This document shows positions 1-37,500 of a stretch of 37,500 bases of DNA, piece by piece. How positions within the stretch are numbered: position 1 is the first letter of the stretch; every line of letters starts with the position of its first letter. Source of the DNA: Mesostigma viride (Eukaryota > Streptophyta > Mesostigmatophyceae > Mesostigmatales > Mesostigmataceae); NCBI GenBank assembly GCA_009746045.1, contig RPFO01000578.1, positions 120,001-157,500 on the forward strand. The letters run 5' to 3'. The position numbers and the translations under genes are program-made. The notes beneath the pieces were generated by a model. The model was not told where the DNA came from. It saw only the letters and a list, made by a program, of their open reading frames with translations, and made no database searches.

Positions 1-2124
1 ATGCACCTGTCGACGTGAAACTAGCAACAGGGCAGTGAAATAGCAAAGGCGCCAGGGCATAGGCGGAGGGCTGACAGCCGGAACAAGCCGCTGCCAACCT
101 GCTAGCAGGCGGTCCGCCAGTACCCAATTCCGAACAATGTCGGGGTAGTACAGGTGCAGACAGGCCTTGGCATGCTGGCATAAGGTACGCCCCCGCCCGC
201 CTCTGGCATGGTAGACAGCAGAAATCCACTCACAGAAAATGGCTTCCGCGTCAGCTGGGTCGACAGGGCCAGGTGGCGCCCACGCCACGTAGACAGCCGC
301 CGCACGCCGGTACGCTGGCAAGGTAGACACAGGGTTGACTGTGCCCTCCAAAAGTGCCAAGTCCCGAGGGCGTCGCGCCCCCTCAGGCCCAGGGTTGGGA
401 TGCACGTCACCACACCGGGTCAAGTCAGGAATCCAAGCGCCACGCCGACTGGCCTTGTCAGCTGGGTTGTGGTCGGTAGCCACCCAGACCCAGTGGCTCT
501 GCATGTCGCCAGCCAGTGACAGAGCGCAGTAGCGCCGAACCAGCTGGTTGAGGCGGTAGGAAGACGACCGCCCTCTGACAAACGCCCCCACCACAGCACT
601 GGAGTCTACGAGCCGGACGACTCGCTTACCTCGACACGCCTTGGTCCGGCACGACCACTCGACCCCCTGTGTCGCAGCAATCGCCTCCTTGACGTTGATG
701 TGGTTAGGCTGCCCCCGCCACCGGTAGGACAGTGCCGTACGCCAGTGGCCACTATCCAGCAGGCTGTAGTCCCCCTCCTCCATGCGCTCCAGGTCCCAGT
801 CCTCCCCAGACGTTAAAGCTGTCGTCCGCCACCCCCGCGCTTCGCGCCGGGTCGCCAGCCGGGCACAATCGGCCCCAGGCAGGTCCCTGTAGACCACCCC
901 ACCGCCGGAGCCGCTCGCATCACTTGCGACGACCCGGTCAGAAAGGGGCCGGGCCCTGGCCGCCCTCAAAAAGGGGGCCAGGTCGATCGCCGCCTGAAGC
1001 TCCTGGCGGGCCCCCGCAGGGAGGCGCCAGCGGCGCCCAGGCAGGGAGGCATTCATGGCTGCTAGCAGCCGGTACGTCTCAGACCACACCGAAAGCATGG
1101 GGCGGCACAGCAGATGCATCCACACCCACTTCCCAAGCACAGAACTAAGTTCGCGGTAGTATGTAAACCCGCGATCTAAGATTCTATGAGTAGCAGCGAT
1201 AACTGCCACCACACGCTCAGGAACAGGCACCACGTCACCATCTCTTTGGTGAATGACACCCACCGCCTGCACACCAGTCTGCTCTGCTGTCGCCCGTACC
1301 ACCTTGTCAGACTTCTGCACCAGCCCAACAGCGGCGTAGGCAGCCTGAACACGATCTAGCTGCTGATTCACCCCATCCACCGACGCACAGTGGGTGAAAT
1401 GGAGGTCATCGATCGTCACAGCATGCATACCTTCCAGATCCTGCCGAGATTCGAAGCACGGCGAGGGCGCCAAGGGCGCAGCAGGGTCCTCCTCCAGCCT
1501 CAGCCGGACGGTCTCCCCCGCCTCGTTGGCCTCCGCCACCAGGATCAGCGCGGACATGTTGATGCTCAGCCCACGACTAGCCTCCAACGGCGGCTTGGGG
1601 CCACAGCGGTACAACACAGACTGATGCACACACTGGGCCACCGCGACGGCCAGCTTGTTGCCCATTGGCCAGCACAACATCCACGGCCACACCTTCCGAC
1701 GAGCCCCACTCAGGCCCACCAGATCCGACCACACCGGCATCCACGCACAGTACCGCCGCATCCAAACTGGCAGGCGGAGTCTGTTGTAGTACGAATCCAA
1801 ATCTGATACGCCCCCAAAAACATCCTCCCCAGCGCGCGTGGGCAAATCGCAAATCACGCCAAGGTGTGGTAAAAAAGCGGGCATAGGATCTGGTAGTGGC
1901 ATGTTGCCACGCCGGTTGTCCACAATCAGCCGTATACGGCCGTCGGGCTTTCCGACCCCAAAAGTACCGTTCACCATAGGCGGCTCCTCCTCAAAAAATC
2001 CACCCAAAATCCCCCTCTCCACACACACCGTGCAAACCCGCGCGAACTCCTCCATGCTACACCCCCGCGAGATCCGCATCGACTTCTGCAAGATCCGCTC
2101 TGCTGGGCTCAGCGTCCGTACCAT
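1..2124 (-). CDS. DIRS-like retrotransposon pol: reverse transcriptase, RNase H, 2A-like motif, start of tyrosine recombinase; 3' end beyond window
   Basis: An uninterrupted frame runs from an in-frame stop at 2251-2253 to the window edge. The first ATG is at 2124, giving 708 codons seen. Residues about 50-310 read as reverse transcriptase: GKPDGRIRLIVDN, then SDLDSYYNRLRLP with the first catalytic Asp, then PMGNKLAVAVAQ, then TIDD at 237-240 as the YxDD-type pair. Residues about 395-562 read as RNase H: VVASDASGSGGG, HINVKE, RLVDSS, FVRGRSSSYRLN and DHNPADKASR. This is the RT/RNase H style of DIRS-type and related algal and dinoflagellate elements. GDVHPNPGP follows at 572-580. Residues 581-708 (ending LLAGWQRLVPAVSPPPMPW...) resemble the helical N-terminal part of a tyrosine recombinase, with the catalytic part off the edge. 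Family assignment is from memory of motifs. An unclassified gypsy-related element is the main alternative. Confidence 0.72.
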   Translation of the reverse strand, partial: MVRTLSPAERILQKSMRISRGCSMEEFARVCTVCVERGILGGFFEEEPPMVNGTFGVGKPDGRIRLIVDNRRGNMPLPDPMPAFLPHLGVICDLPTRAGEDVFGGVSDLDSYYNRLRLPVWMRRYCAWMPVWSDLVGLSGARRKVWPWMLCWPMGNKLAVAVAQCVHQSVLYRCGPKPPLEASRGLSINMSALILVAEANEAGETVRLRLEEDPAAPLAPSPCFESRQDLEGMHAVTIDDLHFTHCASVDGVNQQLDRVQAAYAAVGLVQKSDKVVRATAEQTGVQAVGVIHQRDGDVVPVPERVVAVIAATHRILDRGFTYYRELSSVLGKWVWMHLLCRPMLSVWSETYRLLAAMNASLPGRRWRLPAGARQELQAAIDLAPFLRAARARPLSDRVVASDASGSGGGVVYRDLPGADCARLATRREARGWRTTALTSGEDWDLERMEEGDYSLLDSGHWRTALSYRWRGQPNHINVKEAIAATQGVEWSCRTKACRGKRVVRLVDSSAVVGAFVRGRSSSYRLNQLVRRYCALSLAGDMQSHWVWVATDHNPADKASRRGAWIPDLTRCGDVHPNPGPEGARRPRDLALLEGTVNPVSTLPAYRRAAAVYVAWAPPGPVDPADAEAIFCEWISAVYHARGGRGRTLCQHAKACLHLYYPDIVRNWVLADRLLAGWQRLVPAVSPPPMPWRLCYFTALLLVSRRQVH
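385..411 (-). other. 2A-like translational recoding motif GDVHPNPGP within pol
   Basis: Codons 572-580 of the pol frame read GDVHPNPGP, close to the 2A consensus D-V/I-E-x-N-P-G-P with His in place of Glu. It sits between the RNase H domain and the putative recombinase, where ribosome skipping would separate the two products. 2A-like motifs are known in several non-LTR retrotransposons. Activity of this variant is inferred, not shown. Confidence 0.6.
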
Positions 2125-2573
2125 CCTACTCTCATCATTCAAAATTGCTCCCCAAGAGGGGGGTAGTAAGTTCAGCACATCCACTTGGCCACCTTCCCCC
2201 GGACCAGGCAAGCCAAGCGTGCGGCCACTAACGGTTCGTAAGGGGCTCCTTCAGCATATTCACCCCCATCCACTACAGATCCTGCCATTGCCGCTACGGA
2301 ACCACCGTTCCGGCGGACAAAGGACCTGCAAGCATCATCGATCCCATCTAGGGCCGCCTGCTGCAGAGGCCCGGGCACACGGGCTGAATCTACAGCAGGC
2401 GGGTCTCGCCCCCCCCCCCATCCAGTTTAACGCCCTAACCGTCTGACAGGCTAGTGTGCGAGCATTAAAAGCCCGACTCATCCTATCGCGCCTACGGCCT
2501 GAGCGTACCTGCTGCCACCAGTCACGAGGTGGCAGGGGTGCTGGAAGAGGTAGTGGAAGAAGGCACCGCTCCC
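2125..2573 (-). other. Gag-pol junction region of the retroelement with stops in every frame
   Basis: Between the gag stop (2574) and the first pol ATG (2124) the pol frame is closed by TGA codons near 2335 and at 2251-2253. The gag frame has a short open piece at 2172-2378 (ALDGIDDACRSFVRRNGG...) that also looks protein-like. Pol may be translated by reinitiation or from its own leader, or this stretch may carry frameshift mutations. Confidence 0.4.
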
Positions 2574-3605
2574 TCACTTGTTGTTGTTGGACGGGCCGCC
2601 CTGCCCCTTCTTGCCGGGACCCTGCTCCAGCTTGTGCTGCAGCTTCCCCATGCTCATCGCCGCCCGCACCGCCGGAGACGCCAGCATTGCTCCACCCTCC
2701 TGGAATGGCAGCATTGCCGACGGAGTCCCCTTCCACCCGTCGACCCCACATCCACCAGCTGGCATGCCGTGATCAGCTTTGCCAGGTACTCGGCTGCTGC
2801 CAGCTCCAGAATTACTTCGGAGCGTGGCGTGGCCCAGTAGCCAAATTCTGTCACCATCGTGTCCAGAATTCCTGCCATCTGCAGGAGCAGCATCCTCCTC
2901 TCCCCGCTGGCTGAGCTGCCGTGCATCGTCAGCATTAACGATGCACGGATGGACTTCCCCCCCACGCTCTCGCGTAGTCCAGCATCCCGGCAGCACCGCC
3001 TCCAGCATGTTGCTCACCAGGACCGGCACTGCATGCCCGCTCAGCGCCACCCCCTTCGTGCGCGCCAGCCTGCCAGCAGTCGCCGCTGCGGCTGGGCTTG
3101 CAGTTGCTGGAGTCTTTGCCTGGTCCAGCAGCTTCGACATGGCCGATATCAGGTCGCCAATATCTCCGCCAGTGCGGGCGTTGCCCGGCGGGATGGAAGC
3201 CCTCCCGCTGGCGTTGCATAGCCCGTCTCGGTCCCCAGCAGCCGACCTATGTTCCGGTCTAGGTCCGCCACATCCTGGTCGATCGCCCCAGGGCGCCATC
3301 CTCCTCGCCAGCGCCCGGTCCACCATGCCCCGCCCCTCCGCTTCCACCTGCCGAAGGGGGAACACCCCCAGCTCCCACCCACCTGCTGACACTGGTGGAT
3401 CCGGCTCTGCAATAGCCTCCCCCAGTTGCGCTGCTAGCACATCGGCCAGGGCCTCCTCCCCATCCCAGTCGCTGACAAACCCCCTTTTCTCCAACACGTC
3501 CATGACGTTCTTGGCACGCCCCGGATTGAGCTTCTGGATCCGCTCTAGCCAAGCCCCTCCCCTAGGATCTTCTGGACCGCAGTTGCGGCCTCCTTTGGGG
3601 TGCAT
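2574..3605 (-). pseudogene. Gag-like ORF of the DIRS-like element, probably frame-disrupted
   Basis: A 343-codon frame runs from ATG at 3605 (MHPKGGRNCGPEDPRGG...) to TGA at 2574, upstream of pol on the same strand. Its start (RIQKLNPGRAKNVMDVLEKR) and end (GKLQHKLEQGPGKKGQGG) look like real protein. Stretches between them look more natural in other frames: DQDVADLDRNIGRLLGTETG around 3170-3290, and a long helical-looking segment at 2730-2960 (GERRMLLLQMAGILDTMVTE...). This suggests several single-base indels, at least one in a G-run near 2957. The product would be a nucleic-acid-binding capsid-type protein by position only. No zinc knuckle was seen. It could alternatively be an intact but unusual ORF. 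Confidence 0.5.
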
Positions 3606-3780
3606 CCCTCCCTGGCTTCTTGCTTGAGCTTTGCTATGAAATTTCGCTCTGGGCCTGTCACTGAGGTCATGGTGGGTTATAATGCTTGATGTGTTATATT
3701 GCGTTTTGTTTTTTGTGATGTGGTCACTTGAGGTTCTCAGGCAAAAGAAACAACCTGCTTCCCTAGAATGGAAGCCCACC

Positions 3781-3787
3781 TTTTATA
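3781..3787 (-). promoter_or_regulatory. TATA box upstream of the gag-like ORF
   Basis: The minus strand reads GCTATAAAAGG, with TATAAAA at 3787-3781, about 180 bp upstream of the ATG at 3605. This is a plausible core promoter for the retroelement transcript and suggests that the frame extending further upstream is 5' leader. Confidence 0.45.
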
Positions 3788-4465
3788 GCAACCACCTCTC
3801 CAGCCAACCCCTACCTGGGTGGCTGGGGTACGGGTGCCAGCACAAAAAATATTTTTTCTAAAATTATTTTTTCTTTTTGGTGCTATACGGCGTTGCATTC
3901 TCCGCTCAGCAGGTTAGTCATAGATAAAATGAGCATAGCTCACCAATTACACAAAAGTTTCAACAAATATCGTCTGCATCATTCCCCAACCATTAAGCAC
4001 TAGATGGGGATGTAATCCTCATCCGAGCTGTCCTCTACTGTAATGGCAGACGAGGCGGTAGTGTAGCGGCTATCCTCAGGGCCAATAACCTCCCCTGACT
4101 GAGTAGTACGACCTATAGCTTGCGTACTATTCAGTCGTACTACTCGACTAGAGAGTGTTAACGGAATCTGGCTAGCGTAACGCATTCTCAGCACATTTCA
4201 GATAAGCTACGCAATCTTTGTGCCAGCCTGTCGAGCACTCACACTTTGTGCACCTTTGTGCATAAGAGGAAGACACAACCTACGTTGCTCTATCCTTGCC
4301 ACGATGTAGCCACCACGGGATCCGCCTTATGTGGTTGGTGGACAAGTTCGGTGGCATGTGGTCCTGGCGAAATAATTCCGACTAATATCAATCAATGCAA
4401 TTATCAATTACGTCTCAATCATGTTCCATCAATGTCCACATATCCCTATCTTTTTCCCTTCAACA
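3788..4465. other. Unique sequence right of the retroelement, no gene recognised
   Basis: It holds AT-rich stretches, a 12-bp perfect inverted repeat (GAGTAGTACGAC at 4101-4112 and its complement at 4134-4145, loop 21), and a short minus-strand frame 4000-4185 ending SSDEDYIPI. That frame looks protein-like but has no recognisable domain. The right end of the retroelement could not be placed. Confidence 0.4.
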
Positions 4466-4614
<149 letters not shown>

Positions 4615-4942
4615 TGGCCTGATGGAAAGCAATCAGCACGTGAGCCAGCAAATATGGGAGAAGAGTACAGACACTGGCCGTGTGAGCCTGTTCTCAGCAA
4701 GAACCTGGATATACCCCCCTGAGGGTGCTATGCCCTTACCCCCCTGAGGATGCTTTGCCTTCGAAGAAATGGCTGGCTCCCAGCGGGCACCTTTTACGAG
4801 CCGCATGACAAGTCCCCAGCGGAGCGACTGAACATGTACCCTGCCTCCTGTCCCCCACCCCTGCCCCAGCTCCACTCCCCCCGGCCCCCATCCCCCGCCC
4901 CCATGCTCCATGCCCCCTGCCCCATGCTATGCAGGTGCTCAC

Positions 4943-33840
<28,898 letters not shown>

Positions 33841-34207
33841 CTGAAACACGTGGCGGCGTGGCACAGGGTGGCATTAGGACAGGCAGAGCGAGGCCACATG
33901 CAACGTCCGAATCACTAGTTTCGATACAGGGTCACCCAAAGGCGGTATGAGAACGAATAACATGATAACAGGGGGTGGGAGAGACACGAGGAGTGGAAGG
34001 GCATGAGGGCAAGGGGTGCGAGGACACAAAGGAGCACGGGGAACAGGCTATAGAAGGACAGGTGGCGCGAGGACAGGTAGGGCGAGAACAGGTGGCGTGA
34101 GGACAGGTGGCTTTAAGACAAGGAGCCCATGTGGCAGGACAAGGAGCCCAGGGACACCGAGGGGTGGCACGGTCATTGCGTGGGCGAAGTCCTGCACCGC
34201 TGGCTGG
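33841..34207. other. Intron upstream of window exon 1
   Basis: Contains a short run of imperfect ~20-bp AGGACAGGTGGCGTG-like words at 34040-34140, then unique sequence into the 33-bp array. No further exon was recognised. Confidence 0.5.
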
Positions 34208-37200
34208 TGCCGCCCCCATCGGTGGGATAGCGGAAGCGGGTGCCTCCCCTATCGGTGGGATAGCGCAAGCGGGTGCCTCCCCCATCGGTGGGATAGCGCA
34301 AGCGGGTGCCTCCCCTATCGGTGGGATAGCGGAAGCGGGTGCCTCCCCCATCGGTGGGATAGCGGAAGCGGGTGCCTCCCCCATCGGTGGGATAGCGCAA
34401 GCGGGTGCCTCCCCTATCGGTGGGATAGCGGAAGCGGGTGCCTCCCCCATCGGTGGGATAGCGGAAGCGGGTGCCTCCCCTATCGGTGGGATAGCGCAAG
34501 CGGGTGCCTCCCCCATCGGTGGGATAGCGCAAGCGGGTGCCTCCCCTATCGGTGGGATAGCGGAAGCGGGTGCCTCCCCTATCGGTGGGATAGCGGAAGC
34601 GGGTGCCTCCCCCATCGGTGGGATAGCGGAAGCGGGTGCCTCCCCATCGGTGGGATAGCGCAAGCGGGTGCCTCCCCCATCGGTGGGATAGCGGAAGCGG
34701 GTGCCTCCCCTATCGGTGGGATAGCGGAAGCGGGTGCCTCCCCCATCGGTGGGATAGCGGAAGCGGGTGCCTCCCCATCGGTGGGATAGCGGAAGCGGGT
34801 GCCTCCCCCATCGGTGGGATAGCGGAAGCGGGTGCCTCCCCCATCGGTGGGATAGCGCAAGCAGGTGCCTCCCCTATCGGTGGGATAGCGGAAGCGGGTG
34901 CCTCCCCCATCGGTGGGATAGCGGAAGCGGGTGCCTCCCCTATCGGTGGGATAGCGGAAGCGGGTGCCTCCCCCATCGGTGGGATAGCGGAAGCGGGTGC
35001 CTCCCCTATCAGTGGGATAGCGGAAGCGGGTGCCTCCCCCATCGGTGGGATAGCGCAAGCGGGTGCCTCCCCCATCGGTGGGATAGCAGAAGCGGGTGCC
35101 TCCCCCATCGGTGGGATAGCGCAAGCGGGTGCCTCCCCTATCGGTGGGATAGCGGAAACGGGTGCCTCCCCCATCGGTGGGATAGCGGAAGCGGGTGCCT
35201 CCCCTATCGGTGGGATAGCGGAAGCGGGTGCCTCCCCCATCGGTGGGATAGCGGAAGCGGGTGCCTCCCCCATCGGTGGGATAGCGGAAGCGGGTGCCTC
35301 CCCCATCGGTGGGATAGCGGAAGCGGGTGCCTCCCCCATCGGTGGGATAGCGGAAGCAGGTGCCTCCCCTATCGGTGGGATAGCGGAAGCGGGTGCCTCC
35401 CCTATCGGTGGGATAGCGGAAGCGGGTGCCTCCCCCATCGGTGGGATAGCGGAAGCGGGTGCCTCCCCTATCGGTGGGATAGCGGAAGCGGGTGCCTCCC
35501 CCATCGGTGGGATAGCGCAAGCGGGTGCCTCCCCCATCGGTGGGATAGCGCAAGCGGGTGCCTCCCCCATCGGTGGGATAGCAGAAGCGGGTGCCTCCCC
35601 TATCGGTGGGATAGCGGAAGCGGGTGCCTCCCCCATCGGTGGGATAGCGGAAGCGGGTGCCTCCCCCATCGGTGGGATAGCGGAAGCGGGTGCCTCCCCT
35701 ATCGGTGGGATAGCGCAAGCGGGTGCCTCCCCCATCGGTGGGATAGCGCAAGCGGGTGCCTCCCCCATCGGTGGGATAGCGGAAGCGGGTGCCTCCCCAT
35801 TGGTGGGATAGCGGAAGCGGGTGCCTCCCCCATCGGTGGGATAGCGCAAGCGGGTGCCTCCCCCATCGGTGGGATAGCGGAAGCGGGTGCCTCCCCTATC
35901 GGTGGGATAGCGGAAGCGGGTGCCTCCCCCATTGGTGGGATAGCGCAAGCGGGTGCCTCCCCTATCGGTGGGATAGCGGAAGCGGGTGCCTCCCCCATCG
36001 GTGGGATAGCGGAAGCGGGTGCCTCCCCTATCGGTGGGATAGCGCAAGCGGGTGCCTCCCCCATCGGTGGGATAGCGGAAGCGGGTGCCTCCCCCATTGG
36101 TGGGATAGCGGAAGCGGGTGCCTCCCCTATCGGTGGGATAGCGGAAGCGGGTGCCTCCCCCATCGGTGGGATAGCAGAAGCGGGTGCCTCCCCCATCGGT
36201 GGGATAGCGCAAGCGGGTGCCTCCCCCATCGGTGGGATAGCGGAAGCGGGTGCCTCCCCCATCGGTGGGATAGCGGAAGCGGGTGCCTCCCCCATTGGTG
36301 GGATAGCGGAAGCGGGTGCCTCCCCCATCGGTGGGATGGCGGAAGCGGGTGCCTCCCCCATCGGTGGGATAGCGGAAGCGGGTGCCTCCCCTATCGGTGG
36401 GATAGCAGAAGCGGGTGCCTCCCCCATCGGTGGGATAGCGCAAGCGGGTGCCTCCCCCATCGGTGGGATAGCGGAAGCGGGTGCCTCCCCTATCGGTGGG
36501 ATAGCGGAAGCGGGTGCCTCCCCCATCGGTGGGATAGCGCAAGCGGGTGCCTCCCCCATCGGTGGGATAGCGGAAGCGGGTGCCTCCCCCATCGGTGGGA
36601 TAGCGGAAGCGGGTGCCTCCCCCATCGGTGGGATAGCGGAAGCGGGTGCCTCCCCCATCGGTGGGATAGCGGAAGCGGGTGCCTCCCCTATCGGTGGGAT
36701 AGCGCAAGCGGGTGCCTCCCCTATCGGTGGGATAGCGGAAGCGGGTGCCTCCCCCATTGGTGGGATAGCGCAAGCGGGTGCCTCCCCCATCGGTGGGATA
36801 GCGGAAGCGGGTGCCTCCCCTATCGGTGGGATAGCGGAAGCGGGTGCCTCCCCCATCGGTGGGATAGCGCAAGCGGGTGCCTCCCCCATCGGTGGGATAG
36901 CGGAAGCGGGTGCCTCCCCCATTGGTGGGATAGCGGAAGCGGGTGCCTCCCCCATCGGTGGGATAGCGGAAGCGGGTGCCTCCCCCATCGGTGGGATAGC
37001 GGAAGCGGGTGCCTCCCCTATCGGTGGGATAGCGCAAGCGGGTGCCTCCCCTATCGGTGGGATAGCGGAAGCGGGTGCCTCCCCCATTGGTGGGATAGCG
37101 CAAGCGGGTGCCTCCCCCATCGGTGGGATAGCGGAAGCGGGTGCCTCCCCCATTGGTGGGATAGCGGAAGCGGGTGCCTCCCCTATCGGTGGGATAGCGC

Positions 37201-37500
37201 AAGCGGGTGCCTCCCCCATCGGTGGGATAGCGGAAGCGGGTGCCTCCCCCATTGGTGGGATAGCGGAAGCGGGTGCCTCCCCCATCGGTGGGATAGCGGA
37301 AGCGGGTGCCTCCCCCATCGGTGGGATAGCGGAAGCGGGTGCCTCCCCCATTGGTGGGATAGCGGAAGCGGGTGCCTCCCCCATCGGTGGGATAGCGCAA
37401 GCGGGTGCCTCCCCCATCGGTGGGATAGCGGAAGCGGGTGCCTCCCCCATCGGTGGGATAGCGCAAGCGGGTGCCTCCCCCATCGGTGGGATAGCGGAAG
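34208..37500. repeat. 33-bp minisatellite, about 100 copies, continues past the window
   Basis: The unit is GGAAGCGGGTGCCTCCCCCA then TCGGTGGGATAGC. Variants are CGCAAGC/CGGAAGC, CTATCGG/CCATCGG/CCATTGG, and AGCAGAAGC. A few copies lack one C (near 34643, 34773 and 35793), which shifts frame. Because 33 is a multiple of 3 and no frame-wide stop exists, long ORFs arise on both strands (IGGIAEAGASP and RYPTDGGGTRF). These are not credible as genes. It lies upstream of window exon 1, most likely in an intron. Confidence 0.97.

Noticed and set aside
2574-3779. Start of the gag-like ORF at 3779
   Set aside because: The codon there is GTG, only a few bases from the TATA box, so it would lie at or upstream of the transcription start. 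The first ATG is at 3605.

Overview
The window is eukaryotic nuclear DNA, GC-rich, and most like a chlorophyte green alga of the Chlamydomonas/Volvox type. This rests on very short GT-AG exons with G/C-biased third codon positions, a DIRS-like reverse transcriptase, and abundant minisatellites. The species cannot be named from the sequence. No prokaryotic operons, CRISPR arrays, rRNA or tRNA genes were seen.

One host gene dominates. It lies on the minus strand from 33840 down to 4943 and is incomplete at both window edges. Twelve exons of 63-143 bp (1,080 coding bases, 360 codons) join with compatible phases and canonical GT/AG borders. They give a continuous WD40 protein of the WDR49/WDR64/WDY family, an ortholog group generally associated with cilia and flagella. 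The N-terminal part lies beyond 37500 and the C-terminal part beyond position 1. Coding sequence is under 4% of the 28.9 kb gene span seen.

The introns are filled with unrelated tandem arrays. From right to left these are: a 33-bp array (34208-37500, running off the edge), an 18-bp array (28329-33518), a ~103-bp array (24250-25140), a ~36-bp array (22428-22663), a 25-bp array (16819-19784, interrupted by a 326-bp island), a ~47-bp array, a 16-bp array and a (GA)n tract around one 63-bp exon, a 56-bp telomere-like array (5101-10480), and a (GAT)n tract. Two non-autonomous DNA transposons also sit in introns: a hAT-like element with an 8-bp target duplication (23060-24219) and a TA-flanked inverted-repeat element (21252-21972).

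The left end (1 to about 3790, minus strand) holds a DIRS-like retrotransposon in the same orientation as the gene, presumably in its next intron. It has a TATA box, a frame-disturbed gag-like ORF, and a clean 708-codon open frame. That frame carries reverse transcriptase, RNase H, a 2A-like GDVHPNPGP motif, and the start of what looks like a tyrosine recombinase.

The very long ORFs in the 18-bp and 33-bp arrays are best read as repeats that happen to lack stop codons, not as proteins. I did not find a convincing new molecular system. The most unusual features are the minisatellite expansion of a conserved ciliary-type gene's introns, the 2A-like motif in the retroelement, and repeated echoes of exon 3' ends inside the following introns.
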